Origin: Patescibacteria group bacterium
GTDB lineage: Bacteria; Patescibacteriota; Microgenomatia; UBA8517
Assembly (NCBI GenBank): GCA_035549555.1
Contig: DASZQR010000004.1
Location: 1-63,163 of the forward strand
DNA length: 63,163 nucleotides
Reading direction: 5' to 3'
Position numbers and translations under genes: made by a program. Below are positions 35,175-44,071 of this stretch, one piece after another. Below the pieces are notes generated by a model. It was given only the letters and a program-made list of their open reading frames with translations, was not told where the DNA came from and made no database searches. The first letter of the stretch is position 1. Each line of letters opens with the position of its first letter.

Positions 35175-35673
35175 GTAGTACTAATCCACCATAAATTTTA
35201 TAATATTCCAATAAGCCGGTAGCTTCATAAATTTTAGTAGCAACGGGATTAATTTGGTCTAACATAAACTTTTCTTGATTAGCATTAATTAAGATTGATT
35301 CTTCTGTGTTCACTATTATTTCACTACCATCAGAAAATTTGTCCCAATAATTTTGGGAGAACGTAGCTGCAATAATGCCGTTATTAATGCAATTACGAAA
35401 AAATATTCTGCCAAATGATTTGGCAATTACGGCTTTAATCCCGCAACATTTTAATGCAATGACAGCTTGTTCTCTGGATGAACCACAGCCGAAGTTTTCA
35501 CCTGCAAATATAAATTGTCTTTCTAAAATAATAGATGCGATTTGCGAATCGAGAGTTTCGAATACATGAGATTGCCACAATGAAAAATCGTTGGTACGCA
35601 GATACTGACCTGCGATTATATCGTCTGTATTAATATTGTTGCCAAGTTTTAAAATTTTTCCTTGCAGAATCAT
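35164..35673 (-). CDS. Homoaconitase-type small subunit (LeuD/AksE-like)
   Basis: 169 residues, normal for this family. GNNINTDDIIAGQYLRTND at the N-terminus and FGCGSSREQAVIALK (about residue 60), then GRIFFRNCINNGI. The flexible loop reads Y24-L25-R26-T27. In the Methanocaldococcus small subunit MJ1271, R26 and T27 of the same loop mark homoaconitase rather than isopropylmalate isomerase. So a substrate with an extra carboxylate (cis-homoaconitate or a longer homologue) is likely. The start overlaps the large-subunit stop by one base. Works as a heterodimer with it. Confidence 0.85.
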   Translation of the reverse strand: MILQGKILKLGNNINTDDIIAGQYLRTNDFSLWQSHVFETLDSQIASIILERQFIFAGENFGCGSSREQAVIALKCCGIKAVIAKSFGRIFFRNCINNGIIAATFSQNYWDKFSDGSEIIVNTEESILINANQEKFMLDQINPVATKIYEATGLLEYYKIYGGLVLHDE

Positions 35674-36890
35674 TAAATATTTCCCTCAACTGCAATTCTT
35701 GCAGCAGATGCAGGAGAGCAAAGATAAATTGAAGCATTTTTATTGCCCATCCTTCCTTTATAGTTGCGATTGCCTGTAGAAACACAGGTTTCATTGTCTC
35801 CAAGTACTCCCATATTTTGTCCAAGACAGGGGCCACACGAAGGTGGGAGAATAGTTGCTCCCAATTCTAAAAATTGAGTGATAAGACCCAGCTCAATTGC
35901 TTTTTTGTAGGTGGCAATAGAAGCTGGGTTAATTAATAGTCTTGTTCTCAAGGGTCTTTGCATTTCTGAAAATACCTTCGCTGCACTGATTAGGTCCTCT
36001 AATCTTCCTCCGGTGCAAGTGCCTATAAAGACTACATCCACTTTAATGCCAGATTTTTTTTGAACAGGATAAACAATATCAACTTGGTGGGGGTACGCAA
36101 TCAAAGGAGTTATCTTATCTATGTTGATATCAATTATATCATCAAAATCGTTGTCGCAATCGCTAATTAAATCTTGGGTATGTTTATAACGTAAAGGATC
36201 TTCAGAATAATAATCACTTGGTTCAAAAATAGCAGTTACTGCTCCTAACTCTGGACTCATATTACATAAAACTGCTCTCCAATCATATGTAAGAGAATGC
36301 TCGGCTTCATATACTATAAACTTCTCATTCAAACGTTGCGGAGAAATATTTTTTGCAATATACAGAACAATATCTTTAGCTGTAATTTGATCTGAAGGTA
36401 CACCCCATAACTTAATTTTAAGCGTTTGCCCCATAGTGAACCAAGTAGTTCCGGTTAACATTGCATATGTCATATCTGTTGCACCAGAACCCAGCCCCAG
36501 TACGGAGTATGCCCCTATGGTTGGAGTATGTGAGTCGCCACCTAAGAGGATTGAGCCACCTGTTATTTCTGGATTTTCTAATAAAAGCTGATGGCTTATT
36601 CCTTGTCCACCATCAAATAAAGTTTTAATACCATATTTTCGTGTAAAGTTTCTTGCTTTTTCGTGTAAGCTTGCTGTAATTGCATTGTTTGCAGGATAGA
36701 TATGATCGAAAACAATGATAATTTTTTCCGGATCAAATACGTGATTAAAGCCATGTTCTTGATAGTAGCGTTCTACCATCATAATGGAACCGTCATGCAG
36801 CATAAGCCAATCAAGATTGAGTATTATATTTTTGCCAGGCTTTAGGCATTTTCCATGTTTGTTATAAATAATTTTTTGATAAATATTCAT
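35673..36890 (-). CDS. Homoaconitase/isopropylmalate isomerase-type large subunit (LeuC/AksD-like)
   Basis: 405 residues from the ATG at 36,890, which overlaps the carbamoyltransferase stop as ATGA; the longer frame to 36,932 is unlikely. Motifs: LMLHDGSIMM, FDHIYPANN, GGDSHTPTIGAYSVLGLGSG, FIGTCTGGRLEDLI (first cluster Cys) and PPSCGPCLGQNMGVLGDNE (the other two), TGNRNYKGRMG. All three 4Fe-4S ligands are present. It isomerises the hydroxy-tricarboxylate made by the homocitrate synthase homologue. The normal leucine function is unlikely because leuA is homocitrate-type and the small subunit has the YLRT loop. Confidence 0.85.
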   Translation of the reverse strand: MNIYQKIIYNKHGKCLKPGKNIILNLDWLMLHDGSIMMVERYYQEHGFNHVFDPEKIIIVFDHIYPANNAITASLHEKARNFTRKYGIKTLFDGGQGISHQLLLENPEITGGSILLGGDSHTPTIGAYSVLGLGSGATDMTYAMLTGTTWFTMGQTLKIKLWGVPSDQITAKDIVLYIAKNISPQRLNEKFIVYEAEHSLTYDWRAVLCNMSPELGAVTAIFEPSDYYSEDPLRYKHTQDLISDCDNDFDDIIDINIDKITPLIAYPHQVDIVYPVQKKSGIKVDVVFIGTCTGGRLEDLISAAKVFSEMQRPLRTRLLINPASIATYKKAIELGLITQFLELGATILPPSCGPCLGQNMGVLGDNETCVSTGNRNYKGRMGNKNASIYLCSPASAARIAVEGNI

Positions 36891-38611
36891 ATCGCAGTTT
36901 TTTCTACAAGAAATTTTCCAATAACTAAACAATCCAATCCAGTGCTAAAAAAACAACGAATAGCATCAGAGGGAGACATAACAATAGGTTCGCCCTTGAC
37001 ATTAAAAGATGTGTTTAATATCAAAGGAATACCTGTTAATTTGAAGAAAGATTCAATTAATTGATAATAGAGAGGGTTTTCTGATGGCTTTAAGGTTTGG
37101 AAACGACAAGTTCCGTCGATATGTACCACGGCTGGAATCAGTGCCTGTTTATCAAGTTTGACTTTTGAAACAAAACTCATGTACGGGCTATCAACAGGTT
37201 TTGTAGTAAAATCATTCATTTTATCGTAGAGAATGGTAGCGGCAAAAGGTCTAAATTCTTCCCTAAATTTGACAGCCTGATTAATCTTATCTCGCATGCT
37301 TTTTATCCTTGGGTCAGCAAGTATGCTTCTATTGCCAAGTGCACGAGGTCCAAACTCCATTTGTCCTTGGAAAAAACCACATATCTTTCCTTCGGCTATT
37401 TTTTCTGCAATCAAATCTAAGCTAGGGTATTCACTATATAACAATTTATAGTTATCCAAAGTATCTTTAATCTGCTCATTAGAATAACTAGGTCCAAGAT
37501 AAGGTGATTGAATGTTTGGGCGAGTTGTTGCGTGGTTATATTTATAATAAATATACAGAGCTGAACCAATGGCGCAGCCTTGATCAGATGGAGCAGGAGG
37601 AACAAATATATTTTTAAAATTTGACTGCTCAAAAACTATATTATTACAAACAGAGTTCATAGCTACTCCGCCACCAAGTACTAAGTTCTCATTTTTCGTG
37701 ATATTTTTAATTCCAGAAACAAGGGTTAAAATAGAGTGTTCTAACTTTTTTTGTAAAGCAAATGCTATATTGGCATGGTGATCTGTAATTTCTTCGTCAG
37801 ATATTCGGGAAGACCCTAAAGAATTTATCACTTCATTGTTAAACCAGGGTGCATCTAACTTTTCATTGTATTGATAATTACAATATTGAAGATTAACGCC
37901 AATATGAAAGGGATGTTTACTTTGAATGAGGCTATCAAAAAAAACTTGTAATTTCTCATCAGGTTTTCCATAAGGTGCTAACCCCATTATACGGTATTCG
38001 TCAGAAATGGGACGAAAGCCCAAATGTTGTGTTACTGCACCATATATATATCCTAAGGAATGAGGCATATTAATTTGGTAAAGTTTTCTTAAGTTCTGCT
38101 GAGAGCAATCAAAACCAGTGATTGCTGCATATTCTCCTCTGCCATCTATTACCAGGCCTGCGCAGCTTTCAAAGTTGGAAGAATAGAAAGAATGAGCTAT
38201 ATGAGATGAATGGTGGTCAACAAAAAAAATGGTAGGAATGGAGCAATTTTTTTGATGATCGCAAATTTCTGCTATAATCATTTTCTTTATTTGGTTTTGA
38301 AAAAAAGCCGCACGTAGACGTGAGGCAATTCGTCGCAAAGTGGGTATCCGTTTATTGAGTGAATTTTTTAGTTCGTACAGGATGGCTGGCCATAAGGCAG
38401 ATTGGTCATTCCAATAAAAACAGATAATATCCAATTGGTTTGCATTGATATTAGCTATTCGCAATGCTTCCTTCACAGAATTTTTCGGGAAAGTCCAAGT
38501 ATTTTTGATTCGGGTTACTCTTTCTTCCTCAACGGCAGAGACCACTTCGCCATCAACAATAACAGCTGCTGCAGCATCATGAGCCATACCACTTAAGCCA
38601 AGTATTTTCAT
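36887..38611 (-). CDS. O-carbamoyltransferase (NodU/CmcH/TobZ family)
   Basis: 574 residues with both family domains. N-terminal Kae1-like part: GLSGMAHDAAAAVIVDGEVV, EEERVTRIKNTW, FVDHHSSHIAHSFYSS (metal-binding HxxxH, residue about 130), VIDGRGEYAA, LVLGGGVAMNSVCN (about 315). C-terminal YrdC-like part: GFFQGQMEFGPRALGNRS and ILADPR (about 410-430). These enzymes use carbamoyl phosphate and ATP to put a carbamoyl group on a hydroxyl of antibiotics or Nod factors. First gene of the seven-gene minus-strand operon. A substrate hydroxyl could come from the D-2-hydroxyacid dehydrogenase encoded divergently. Confidence 0.92.
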   Translation of the reverse strand: MKILGLSGMAHDAAAAVIVDGEVVSAVEEERVTRIKNTWTFPKNSVKEALRIANINANQLDIICFYWNDQSALWPAILYELKNSLNKRIPTLRRIASRLRAAFFQNQIKKMIIAEICDHQKNCSIPTIFFVDHHSSHIAHSFYSSNFESCAGLVIDGRGEYAAITGFDCSQQNLRKLYQINMPHSLGYIYGAVTQHLGFRPISDEYRIMGLAPYGKPDEKLQVFFDSLIQSKHPFHIGVNLQYCNYQYNEKLDAPWFNNEVINSLGSSRISDEEITDHHANIAFALQKKLEHSILTLVSGIKNITKNENLVLGGGVAMNSVCNNIVFEQSNFKNIFVPPAPSDQGCAIGSALYIYYKYNHATTRPNIQSPYLGPSYSNEQIKDTLDNYKLLYSEYPSLDLIAEKIAEGKICGFFQGQMEFGPRALGNRSILADPRIKSMRDKINQAVKFREEFRPFAATILYDKMNDFTTKPVDSPYMSFVSKVKLDKQALIPAVVHIDGTCRFQTLKPSENPLYYQLIESFFKLTGIPLILNTSFNVKGEPIVMSPSDAIRCFFSTGLDCLVIGKFLVEKTAI

Positions 38612-38761
38612 GACTTTGATATCCGTATATTTATAATGTTAACAATTAGAACAGGTAGTTGTAGTTTTCACTATTAATCTATTTAGTTTTTATGATAATA
38701 TCTGGCCGTTAAAGTTTTGTAAATACTAAAATAATTATATATTTATTTACTGGGTGCATAT
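38612..38761. promoter_or_regulatory. Divergent promoter region of island 1
   Basis: 150 very AT-rich bases between the start of the carbamoyltransferase operon (minus) and the BioW-like operon (plus). Rightward, ttgtaa near 38,728 and a tatatt-like word about 16 bases later could be -35/-10 elements. Leftward elements are less clear. The arrangement suggests that both operons are switched together. No known operator is recognised. Confidence 0.4.
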
Positions 38762-39601
38762 ATGTATTCCGTTAAAATGAGAGCGTCCAGAAAAACTAAA
38801 GAAGATGAAAAGCCTCAACATGTATCTGGAGCTGAACGTTTAATACCCTCAACAGGTGGAATTTATCCATGTCTTAAGCTGATGCTTGATAGAGCTTTAA
38901 ATCATTCTTTAGGGCCAGTAGATGCTGTTAATTTCTCTATAAATAAAATTGATACTGAAATAAATGTAATTAAAAGCTTGCCAATCGTAACAGTAAAAGT
39001 TACAAATAAACAAGAGGGGCTACATATAGCTAAAATAATTTTGGAAGAATTAAACATTAATCAAGAGGTGATTAAAAAATCTATGAATTGGCTTGCTGTT
39101 GGTGGAGCTCCAGGAGGTTACAATATGCGCGGTGCCATGTTATTCGATATCTATACTTCACGGCGAGTAGAAGATGATCCATTTGGAGGTGTTCGTGCTA
39201 CAAATTTTGATATGACCGAAGCTTCAGAAAAAAAATTAAGCGAAGAACTCAATAAAATAGGCGCTTACAATTCAAGAACACGAGATGCGCTTGTATTAGC
39301 AACTAAAGTTTGTAACTTTCCTGGAATTATCGCAGAACTGTGTTGTGCTGATGATCCCAGCTACTCAGGAGGTTATGTCGCAAGTAAACAAAGAGGATAT
39401 ATTAGGATAAATCATATGAAGTCGCCTGACCATAATCGTGGCGGTAGAATTATTTTTTTAGACTCTAGGAAGTGTAATATAGAACAGTATAAGCATTACC
39501 TCAAAAATACAGTTGTACAAGTGAATGACATTGGTAATGTTAGCAGGGTTTATCTATATGAGGAGCTAACCAATGGTTTAATGGAAACTGCTGAGAACTA
39601 A
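38762..39601 (+). CDS. bioW: BioW-type dicarboxylate--CoA ligase (6-carboxyhexanoate--CoA ligase homologue)
   Basis: 279 residues, close to BioW proteins (about 250-260). YSVKMRASRKTKEDEKPQHV then SGAERLIPS at the N-terminus, RGAMLFDIYTSRRVE (residue about 125), then GVRATNFDM, VCNFPGIIAELCCADDPSYS, GGYVASKQRGYIRI, and HNRGGRIIFLD all match BioW. BioW adenylates pimelate and forms pimeloyl-CoA for biotin in Firmicutes; gammaproteobacteria normally use BioC-BioH instead, and no other bio gene is here. In this operon, with a hydroxyacid dehydrogenase and a homoisocitrate dehydrogenase homologue, it more likely activates a C6 or C7 diacid produced by 2-oxo-acid elongation. Confidence 0.85.
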   Translation: MYSVKMRASRKTKEDEKPQHVSGAERLIPSTGGIYPCLKLMLDRALNHSLGPVDAVNFSINKIDTEINVIKSLPIVTVKVTNKQEGLHIAKIILEELNINQEVIKKSMNWLAVGGAPGGYNMRGAMLFDIYTSRRVEDDPFGGVRATNFDMTEASEKKLSEELNKIGAYNSRTRDALVLATKVCNFPGIIAELCCADDPSYSGGYVASKQRGYIRINHMKSPDHNRGGRIIFLDSRKCNIEQYKHYLKNTVVQVNDIGNVSRVYLYEELTNGLMETAEN

Positions 39602-39625
39602 GAATCACGTGGACTATCTATCTGT

Positions 39626-40603
39626 ATGATTTGTTTAATTGCACTCTACCATCGATATCACTTTTGGCGAGTACCGCAAAAATATAAAGAAATTCTTAGC
39701 GCTCAATTTCCTAGTATTAACTTTATTTTTGTTTCAAATAATCAAGAGCTAGATCAAAAGTTATATCTGGCGGATGTTTTATTTTGTTGGGAAATTAATG
39801 AAAATCAACTAGATAAAGCATCCAAGCTTTCCTGGATACAGTTAGCAAGCTCGGGGCTAGATAAAAGAATTCCTCCCAATTTTTTTTCGCAATATCAACA
39901 TGAATTAACGGTCATGAAGGGAGTCGCAGCTTCCGCGGTGGCTGAATTTGTTTTAGGTATCATTCTTGGAGTGAACCGCAGAATTTTCGAAGCGATAATA
40001 GATTCAACTGCTGGGATCTGGAATAGAGAGTCCTATGTGGATAATGACTCTAATATAAAAAGTCTCAATGAAACTTGTGTGGGAATTTTAGGTTACGGCG
40101 CCATTGGTTCGAAGTTATCATGCTTGCTAAATTCTTTGGGTGTTCGAGTTATTGTCTGTTCCAAATCGAAGCCAGTAAACGATGATTATTTCAGCGCGTA
40201 TTTTAGTGCATCTGAGATAGACACATTTTTAGTAGACTTAGATTTTTTAGTTTTGACTCTACCTCTCAATGCGGACTCAAGTGATCTACTTAATGAAAAT
40301 AAGTTCAAATTAATTTCAAAAAATACCTTTATTATAAATATTGCACGAGAGAGTATTATCAATCGGGAAAGTTTGATTAACGCTATAAATGAGAAAAAAA
40401 TCAAAGGTGTATTAATCGATGTTTTAGATATTGAACCCCCCGTTCCTGAAAGTAGATATCCTGTTTCACCCAAGATATTTATTACTCCGCATATTGCAGC
40501 ATTAAGTAATAATTATTGGAAAGATAGTATGGAGATCTTTATGGCTAACCTTAATGCACATCTTAACAAAGAGCCAAAAATTAACAGAGTTTATCATTTC
40601 TAA
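39626..40603 (+). CDS. D-isomer-specific 2-hydroxyacid dehydrogenase
   Basis: 325 residues. The Rossmann motif is VGILGYGAIGSKLSCLL (residue about 152); later VLTLPLNADSSDLLNENK (about 215), INIARESIINRESL (catalytic Arg, about 240) and DVLDIEPPVPESRYPVSPKI followed by ITPHIAAL (catalytic Glu and His, about 270-295). It would reduce a 2-oxo acid to the D-hydroxy acid with NAD(P)H. As it sits between BioW and the homoisocitrate dehydrogenase homologue, 2-oxoadipate or a longer homologue is a plausible substrate. Confidence 0.9.
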   Translation: MICLIALYHRYHFWRVPQKYKEILSAQFPSINFIFVSNNQELDQKLYLADVLFCWEINENQLDKASKLSWIQLASSGLDKRIPPNFFSQYQHELTVMKGVAASAVAEFVLGIILGVNRRIFEAIIDSTAGIWNRESYVDNDSNIKSLNETCVGILGYGAIGSKLSCLLNSLGVRVIVCSKSKPVNDDYFSAYFSASEIDTFLVDLDFLVLTLPLNADSSDLLNENKFKLISKNTFIINIARESIINRESLINAINEKKIKGVLIDVLDIEPPVPESRYPVSPKIFITPHIAALSNNYWKDSMEIFMANLNAHLNKEPKINRVYHF

Positions 40604-40616
40604 CCGATAAGATAAC

Positions 40617-41633
40617 ATGACCAGTAAACCCCTTGTTGCTGTTTTAAAAGGCGATGGCATTGGACCTGAAGTGGTAGATGCTGCAATTAGTCTTATCCCC
40701 AAATTAGAAAATTATGTGGAACTCGTGCATATTCAAACAGGAGTGGACAAGTATTTAAAATGTGGATTTCTTTTTTCTATCGAGGAACGCAAGATTTTAG
40801 ACGAAGCCAAGGCTTTTTTTGTTGGCGCTTTTACTACTCCGCTTATTAAACCTAAAGGATTTAATTCAGTCATTGGATTTTTAAGAAAGACTTATGATTT
40901 GGCAACAAACATTCGACCCGCAGTCAGCATAGATAATTTAAGTAAAGCAAGATTTAATATTACTATTTTTAGACAAAATACAGAAGATTTATATTATCAG
41001 AAACAGTATTTTAGAAAAGAAGATGAGGCGGTTGGGGAAAAGCTTGTAACTTTGAAGGCAACACAAGCTATTTCCAGTGATGCCTTTCATTACGCCAAGA
41101 ATCAAGGGTATAAAAAAATTACGATTGTTACAAAAGCCAATGTTTTGCCATTAGTTGATGGATTCTTTAAAGAGACAGCAGAAGCGGCTTTGCATCAATT
41201 AATGGATGACCACAATTTTCAACTTGAGGTCAACCATGAATACGTAGATGCTGCAGCTTATAAGCTGATAAAATCACCCGAACAGTTTGAGCTTATCCTT
41301 ACTATGAATATGTATGGAGATATATTATCTGATGTATTGGCAGGGATGGTAGGGAGTATTGGTCTTTGCCCTTCTGCAAACCTAAGCAAGAATAAAGGGT
41401 TATTTGAACCAATTCATGGTTCAGCCCTCGATATTGCAAATAAAGGTATAGCAAATCCTGTGGGTGCTATTCTTGCTTTATCTATGATGTTGGATTGGCT
41501 GAGCTTTCCTAAAATTGCTAGCTTGGTCAAAGAAACCACCTTAACCATCTTGAGAAATAATCAGTATACTCAAGATTTAGGGGGAGATTTAAGTACATTA
41601 GAGTTTATTGATAAATTTCGAGGGTTTATTTAG
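40617..41633 (+). CDS. Homoisocitrate dehydrogenase-like enzyme (LeuB/AksF family)
   Basis: 338 residues. VLKGDGIGPEVVDAAI at the start, FRQNTEDLYYQ (residue about 120), TKANVLPLVDGFF (about 180), NMYGDILSDVLAGMVGSIGL (about 235) and EPIHGSALDIANKGIANP (about 260). The NTEDLY loop and KANVLPL word resemble Thermus homoisocitrate dehydrogenase (RENTEGLY, KANVLPL) rather than isopropylmalate dehydrogenase. It oxidises and decarboxylates the isomerised tricarboxylate to a 2-oxo diacid one carbon longer. Last gene of the BioW operon; its 3' end overlaps the convergent DUF1460 gene by 8 bases. Confidence 0.88.
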   Translation: MTSKPLVAVLKGDGIGPEVVDAAISLIPKLENYVELVHIQTGVDKYLKCGFLFSIEERKILDEAKAFFVGAFTTPLIKPKGFNSVIGFLRKTYDLATNIRPAVSIDNLSKARFNITIFRQNTEDLYYQKQYFRKEDEAVGEKLVTLKATQAISSDAFHYAKNQGYKKITIVTKANVLPLVDGFFKETAEAALHQLMDDHNFQLEVNHEYVDAAAYKLIKSPEQFELILTMNMYGDILSDVLAGMVGSIGLCPSANLSKNKGLFEPIHGSALDIANKGIANPVGAILALSMMLDWLSFPKIASLVKETTLTILRNNQYTQDLGGDLSTLEFIDKFRGFI

Positions 41634-42579
41634 CTCTAAGAAAGCATGCTCCTTTAAAGTTATTTTCCGCATAAGTTATCAATGACTGTTTCTGTTCCTT
41701 TAAGTAGCCATAGTATGTTTTATTTCCCACTTTTTGCGTGTAATGATCTCCTGCGAATTTTAAGCCGTAATTAACGCCTATTTGTTGGTGGATAGGATCG
41801 TTTTTTTGTATATTTAAATCAACGATGTAATTTTTACTTGAATGGATAAAAAAGAGTTCATTATTTTCTTTTATTACAATTGCTAAATGAGAAATTAATG
41901 AAATGGCTGGTTGGCCTTGAGAGTCTTTCTCGCCTTTGGATAATAGAATAATATCTCCTGAATTTAAATATTTTATATCTATTTCACTTAATGAACTAGT
42001 AGGAATAAAGTCCCACCGTGCTTCATAAGCCTGAAGATATTTTGGAGTGATAATTAAAGTTTTTGAGTCATGAGCAGCAGGCCGAGTAACCGGTTTAATT
42101 TTTACTTTTATCTCTATTAATTTATTTTGGCTAATTAGATGTTGTGTTATATCATCCAGATAATTTCTTTTTATACAATTGTATAAAATTGATTCTTCAA
42201 CAAAATCAAATATGTTGCCAGATTTCGGGTCATTATCGAGAAAAAAATCTTCAGAAAATTTGTATCTAACTTTACATAATTTTTGACAAAAGTCAGAAAA
42301 TGAGATTGAGCTTGATAATGCAATGACTGTGTACAAAAAAGTGACGCAATCAAACGATTCAAATCTAACTCGTAACCATTGTTTGGGGAGAATAGGCAGT
42401 TCAGATTCAAAATAAAAAGGTGTGCTTATCAGTTGTTCGGCAAGAAATTTTATTCTTTCAAATGGAAGTTTGAATTTCCATTGGGCTATGATCAAGTCAT
42501 TTTCTAAAGAATCAATAGTCCATTTGCCTAATTCAAGCTTGCAGGTGATCCCATTAATATCTACTTTTTGATAAGTCAT
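41626..42579 (-). CDS. DUF1460 (N-acetylmuramoyl-L-alanine amidase-like) protein
   Basis: 317 residues. LRVRFESFDCVTFLYTVIAL (residue about 70, likely nucleophile Cys) and later SGDIILLSKG, ISLISHLAIVIKENNELFFI (likely His) match the DUF1460 pattern of an NlpC/P60-like cysteine peptidase. No signal peptide, so it is probably cytoplasmic. Relatives act on murein peptides. In this cluster it may trim or couple an amide bond in the product, or give self-protection. It is 74 bases downstream of the exporter gene on the same strand. Confidence 0.75.
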   Translation of the reverse strand: MTYQKVDINGITCKLELGKWTIDSLENDLIIAQWKFKLPFERIKFLAEQLISTPFYFESELPILPKQWLRVRFESFDCVTFLYTVIALSSSISFSDFCQKLCKVRYKFSEDFFLDNDPKSGNIFDFVEESILYNCIKRNYLDDITQHLISQNKLIEIKVKIKPVTRPAAHDSKTLIITPKYLQAYEARWDFIPTSSLSEIDIKYLNSGDIILLSKGEKDSQGQPAISLISHLAIVIKENNELFFIHSSKNYIVDLNIQKNDPIHQQIGVNYGLKFAGDHYTQKVGNKTYYGYLKEQKQSLITYAENNFKGACFLRAK

Positions 42580-42653
42580 TTAATTTTGCCAAAGTTTGAG
42601 GGAAGATGAACCGCTTCCGCTAAAAACAATTTCCATCATATGCTTCAATTTAT

Positions 42654-43931
42654 TTAATTTGATACATAAATAATATTGGTTAAATATTTTCGCAGGTATA
42701 CATAGAGTCCGAAGATCAACTCAATTAAACCGATAGTTGTTAATATAAAGATCATTGCCCCCGTATTACTAGTTCCATAAACAAGTGTAAATAAAGATTG
42801 CGTGTCATGAGACTCTTGCTGCAAGAGGGGAAAGACTATTTTATCAACTAATGGTCCAGCAACTAAAAAAACAAGAGCACTGGTTGCTTGCAGCATTATC
42901 CCTTTTATCGCTAATAGTTTACCATAACGTTCATTCTCTAAAGAATTTTCCCACAAGGCGTAACTACACCCTCGTTGCCAAGGACTTATAAAAAAATATA
43001 TAAATAGTACTAGGCCCATGATGACAATGTGAAAACTAAATGACCCAAGAAGAAGGATAATTCCCTGAAAAGCTACACTTAATGGAATAAATTTTTCAAA
43101 GCTTAATTTTTTGGGAGGAAAAAAAGCAACTAATACCCCAGCTAAAACAGCCCCTATCCCTCCCATAGCAATGACTTTGCCTGCAATCTCAGGAGACGTT
43201 TCCAGAAGCGAAATGGGTAATATATATACTCCAATTAGGTTTATCGCACAAAGCGATAGCATAAGACAAGATAGAGACCACAGCAGTTGTGGCTTATCCA
43301 ATAATTCTCTAATGCATTCTATATATTCTGCTAAAAACTTTGACCACGGCTGTATAACAGATGGAACAAATTGATCTTTAATATATAGCGTCATAACAAT
43401 TGAAAACAAAGAAGAAGCTATATCTAGCATGAAAAGCACAGAAGTGCTGCCGTGCATTAGCCAAAAACCCGCAAAAAGCGGGGCGATTAATCGTGGCACA
43501 ACTTGTCTCAAATTTAATAAGGTATTAAATTTCATTCGTTTGTTGGCAGAAACATTAATTCCTACCAAAGTTATGGTTGCTAAACCCTGTAAAGTTCCAA
43601 ATGTGGAACAAATTGCAACATAGGCGTACAAATCTGTTTTCGTTAGATTGTGATTTGAAACTTTAAAAATTAGATAACTTAATGTGAGTACGGAAATAGC
43701 TTCACTCAGGATTATAAATTTTTTTTTTGAATACTTATCTACGATTAGGCCGGCGGGTAATAGAATCAACAATACGGGTAGAACTTGGAAAAAATAAAGC
43801 ATGGATAAATCCGTTACTTTATTATTCATTTGAAACAAGATAATACCAAAAGCAAACCCAGTCAGAGAGCTTCCCAACTGTGAAATAAATTGACCCAAAA
43901 TAACTAATGTAATGCGCATAGAATCTTTCAT
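42654..43931 (-). CDS. MFS exporter (EntS-like)
   Basis: 425 residues with 12 likely membrane segments. LVILGQFISQLGSSLTGFAF near the start and GLIVDKYSKKKFIILSEAIS (motif A, residue about 62) resemble the MFS_3/enterobactin-exporter type (EntS-like). Likely efflux of the island 1 metabolite. Forms a two-gene unit with the DUF1460 gene. It is the last gene before the right end of the island. Confidence 0.82.
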   Translation of the reverse strand: MKDSMRITLVILGQFISQLGSSLTGFAFGIILFQMNNKVTDLSMLYFFQVLPVLLILLPAGLIVDKYSKKKFIILSEAISVLTLSYLIFKVSNHNLTKTDLYAYVAICSTFGTLQGLATITLVGINVSANKRMKFNTLLNLRQVVPRLIAPLFAGFWLMHGSTSVLFMLDIASSLFSIVMTLYIKDQFVPSVIQPWSKFLAEYIECIRELLDKPQLLWSLSCLMLSLCAINLIGVYILPISLLETSPEIAGKVIAMGGIGAVLAGVLVAFFPPKKLSFEKFIPLSVAFQGIILLLGSFSFHIVIMGLVLFIYFFISPWQRGCSYALWENSLENERYGKLLAIKGIMLQATSALVFLVAGPLVDKIVFPLLQQESHDTQSLFTLVYGTSNTGAMIFILTTIGLIELIFGLYVYLRKYLTNIIYVSN

Positions 43932-44071
43932 AAATGTTTTCCGGCATCAAAAAATGGATTTTACCGCTTTTTTCTCGGCGTTCCATTGTTCATCGAAGGA
44001 CCATTATTAAAATCCAATCAATTTGGTATCTTGAACATCATAGAGTTTATTTTTAGAGTTAGTTGTTGTAT

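Noticed and set aside
38762-39601. Biotin pathway function of the BioW homologue
   Set aside because: No other bio genes are near, and the gene is in an operon with hydroxyacid and homoisocitrate-type dehydrogenases. A biotin link cannot be excluded but is less likely.
24696-41633. Leucine biosynthesis operon (leuA, leuB, leuC, leuD)
   Set aside because: The genes are dispersed in a natural-product cluster, the small subunit has the YLRT homoaconitase loop, the dehydrogenase has the NTEDLY type loop, and the synthase lacks the LeuA regulatory domain.
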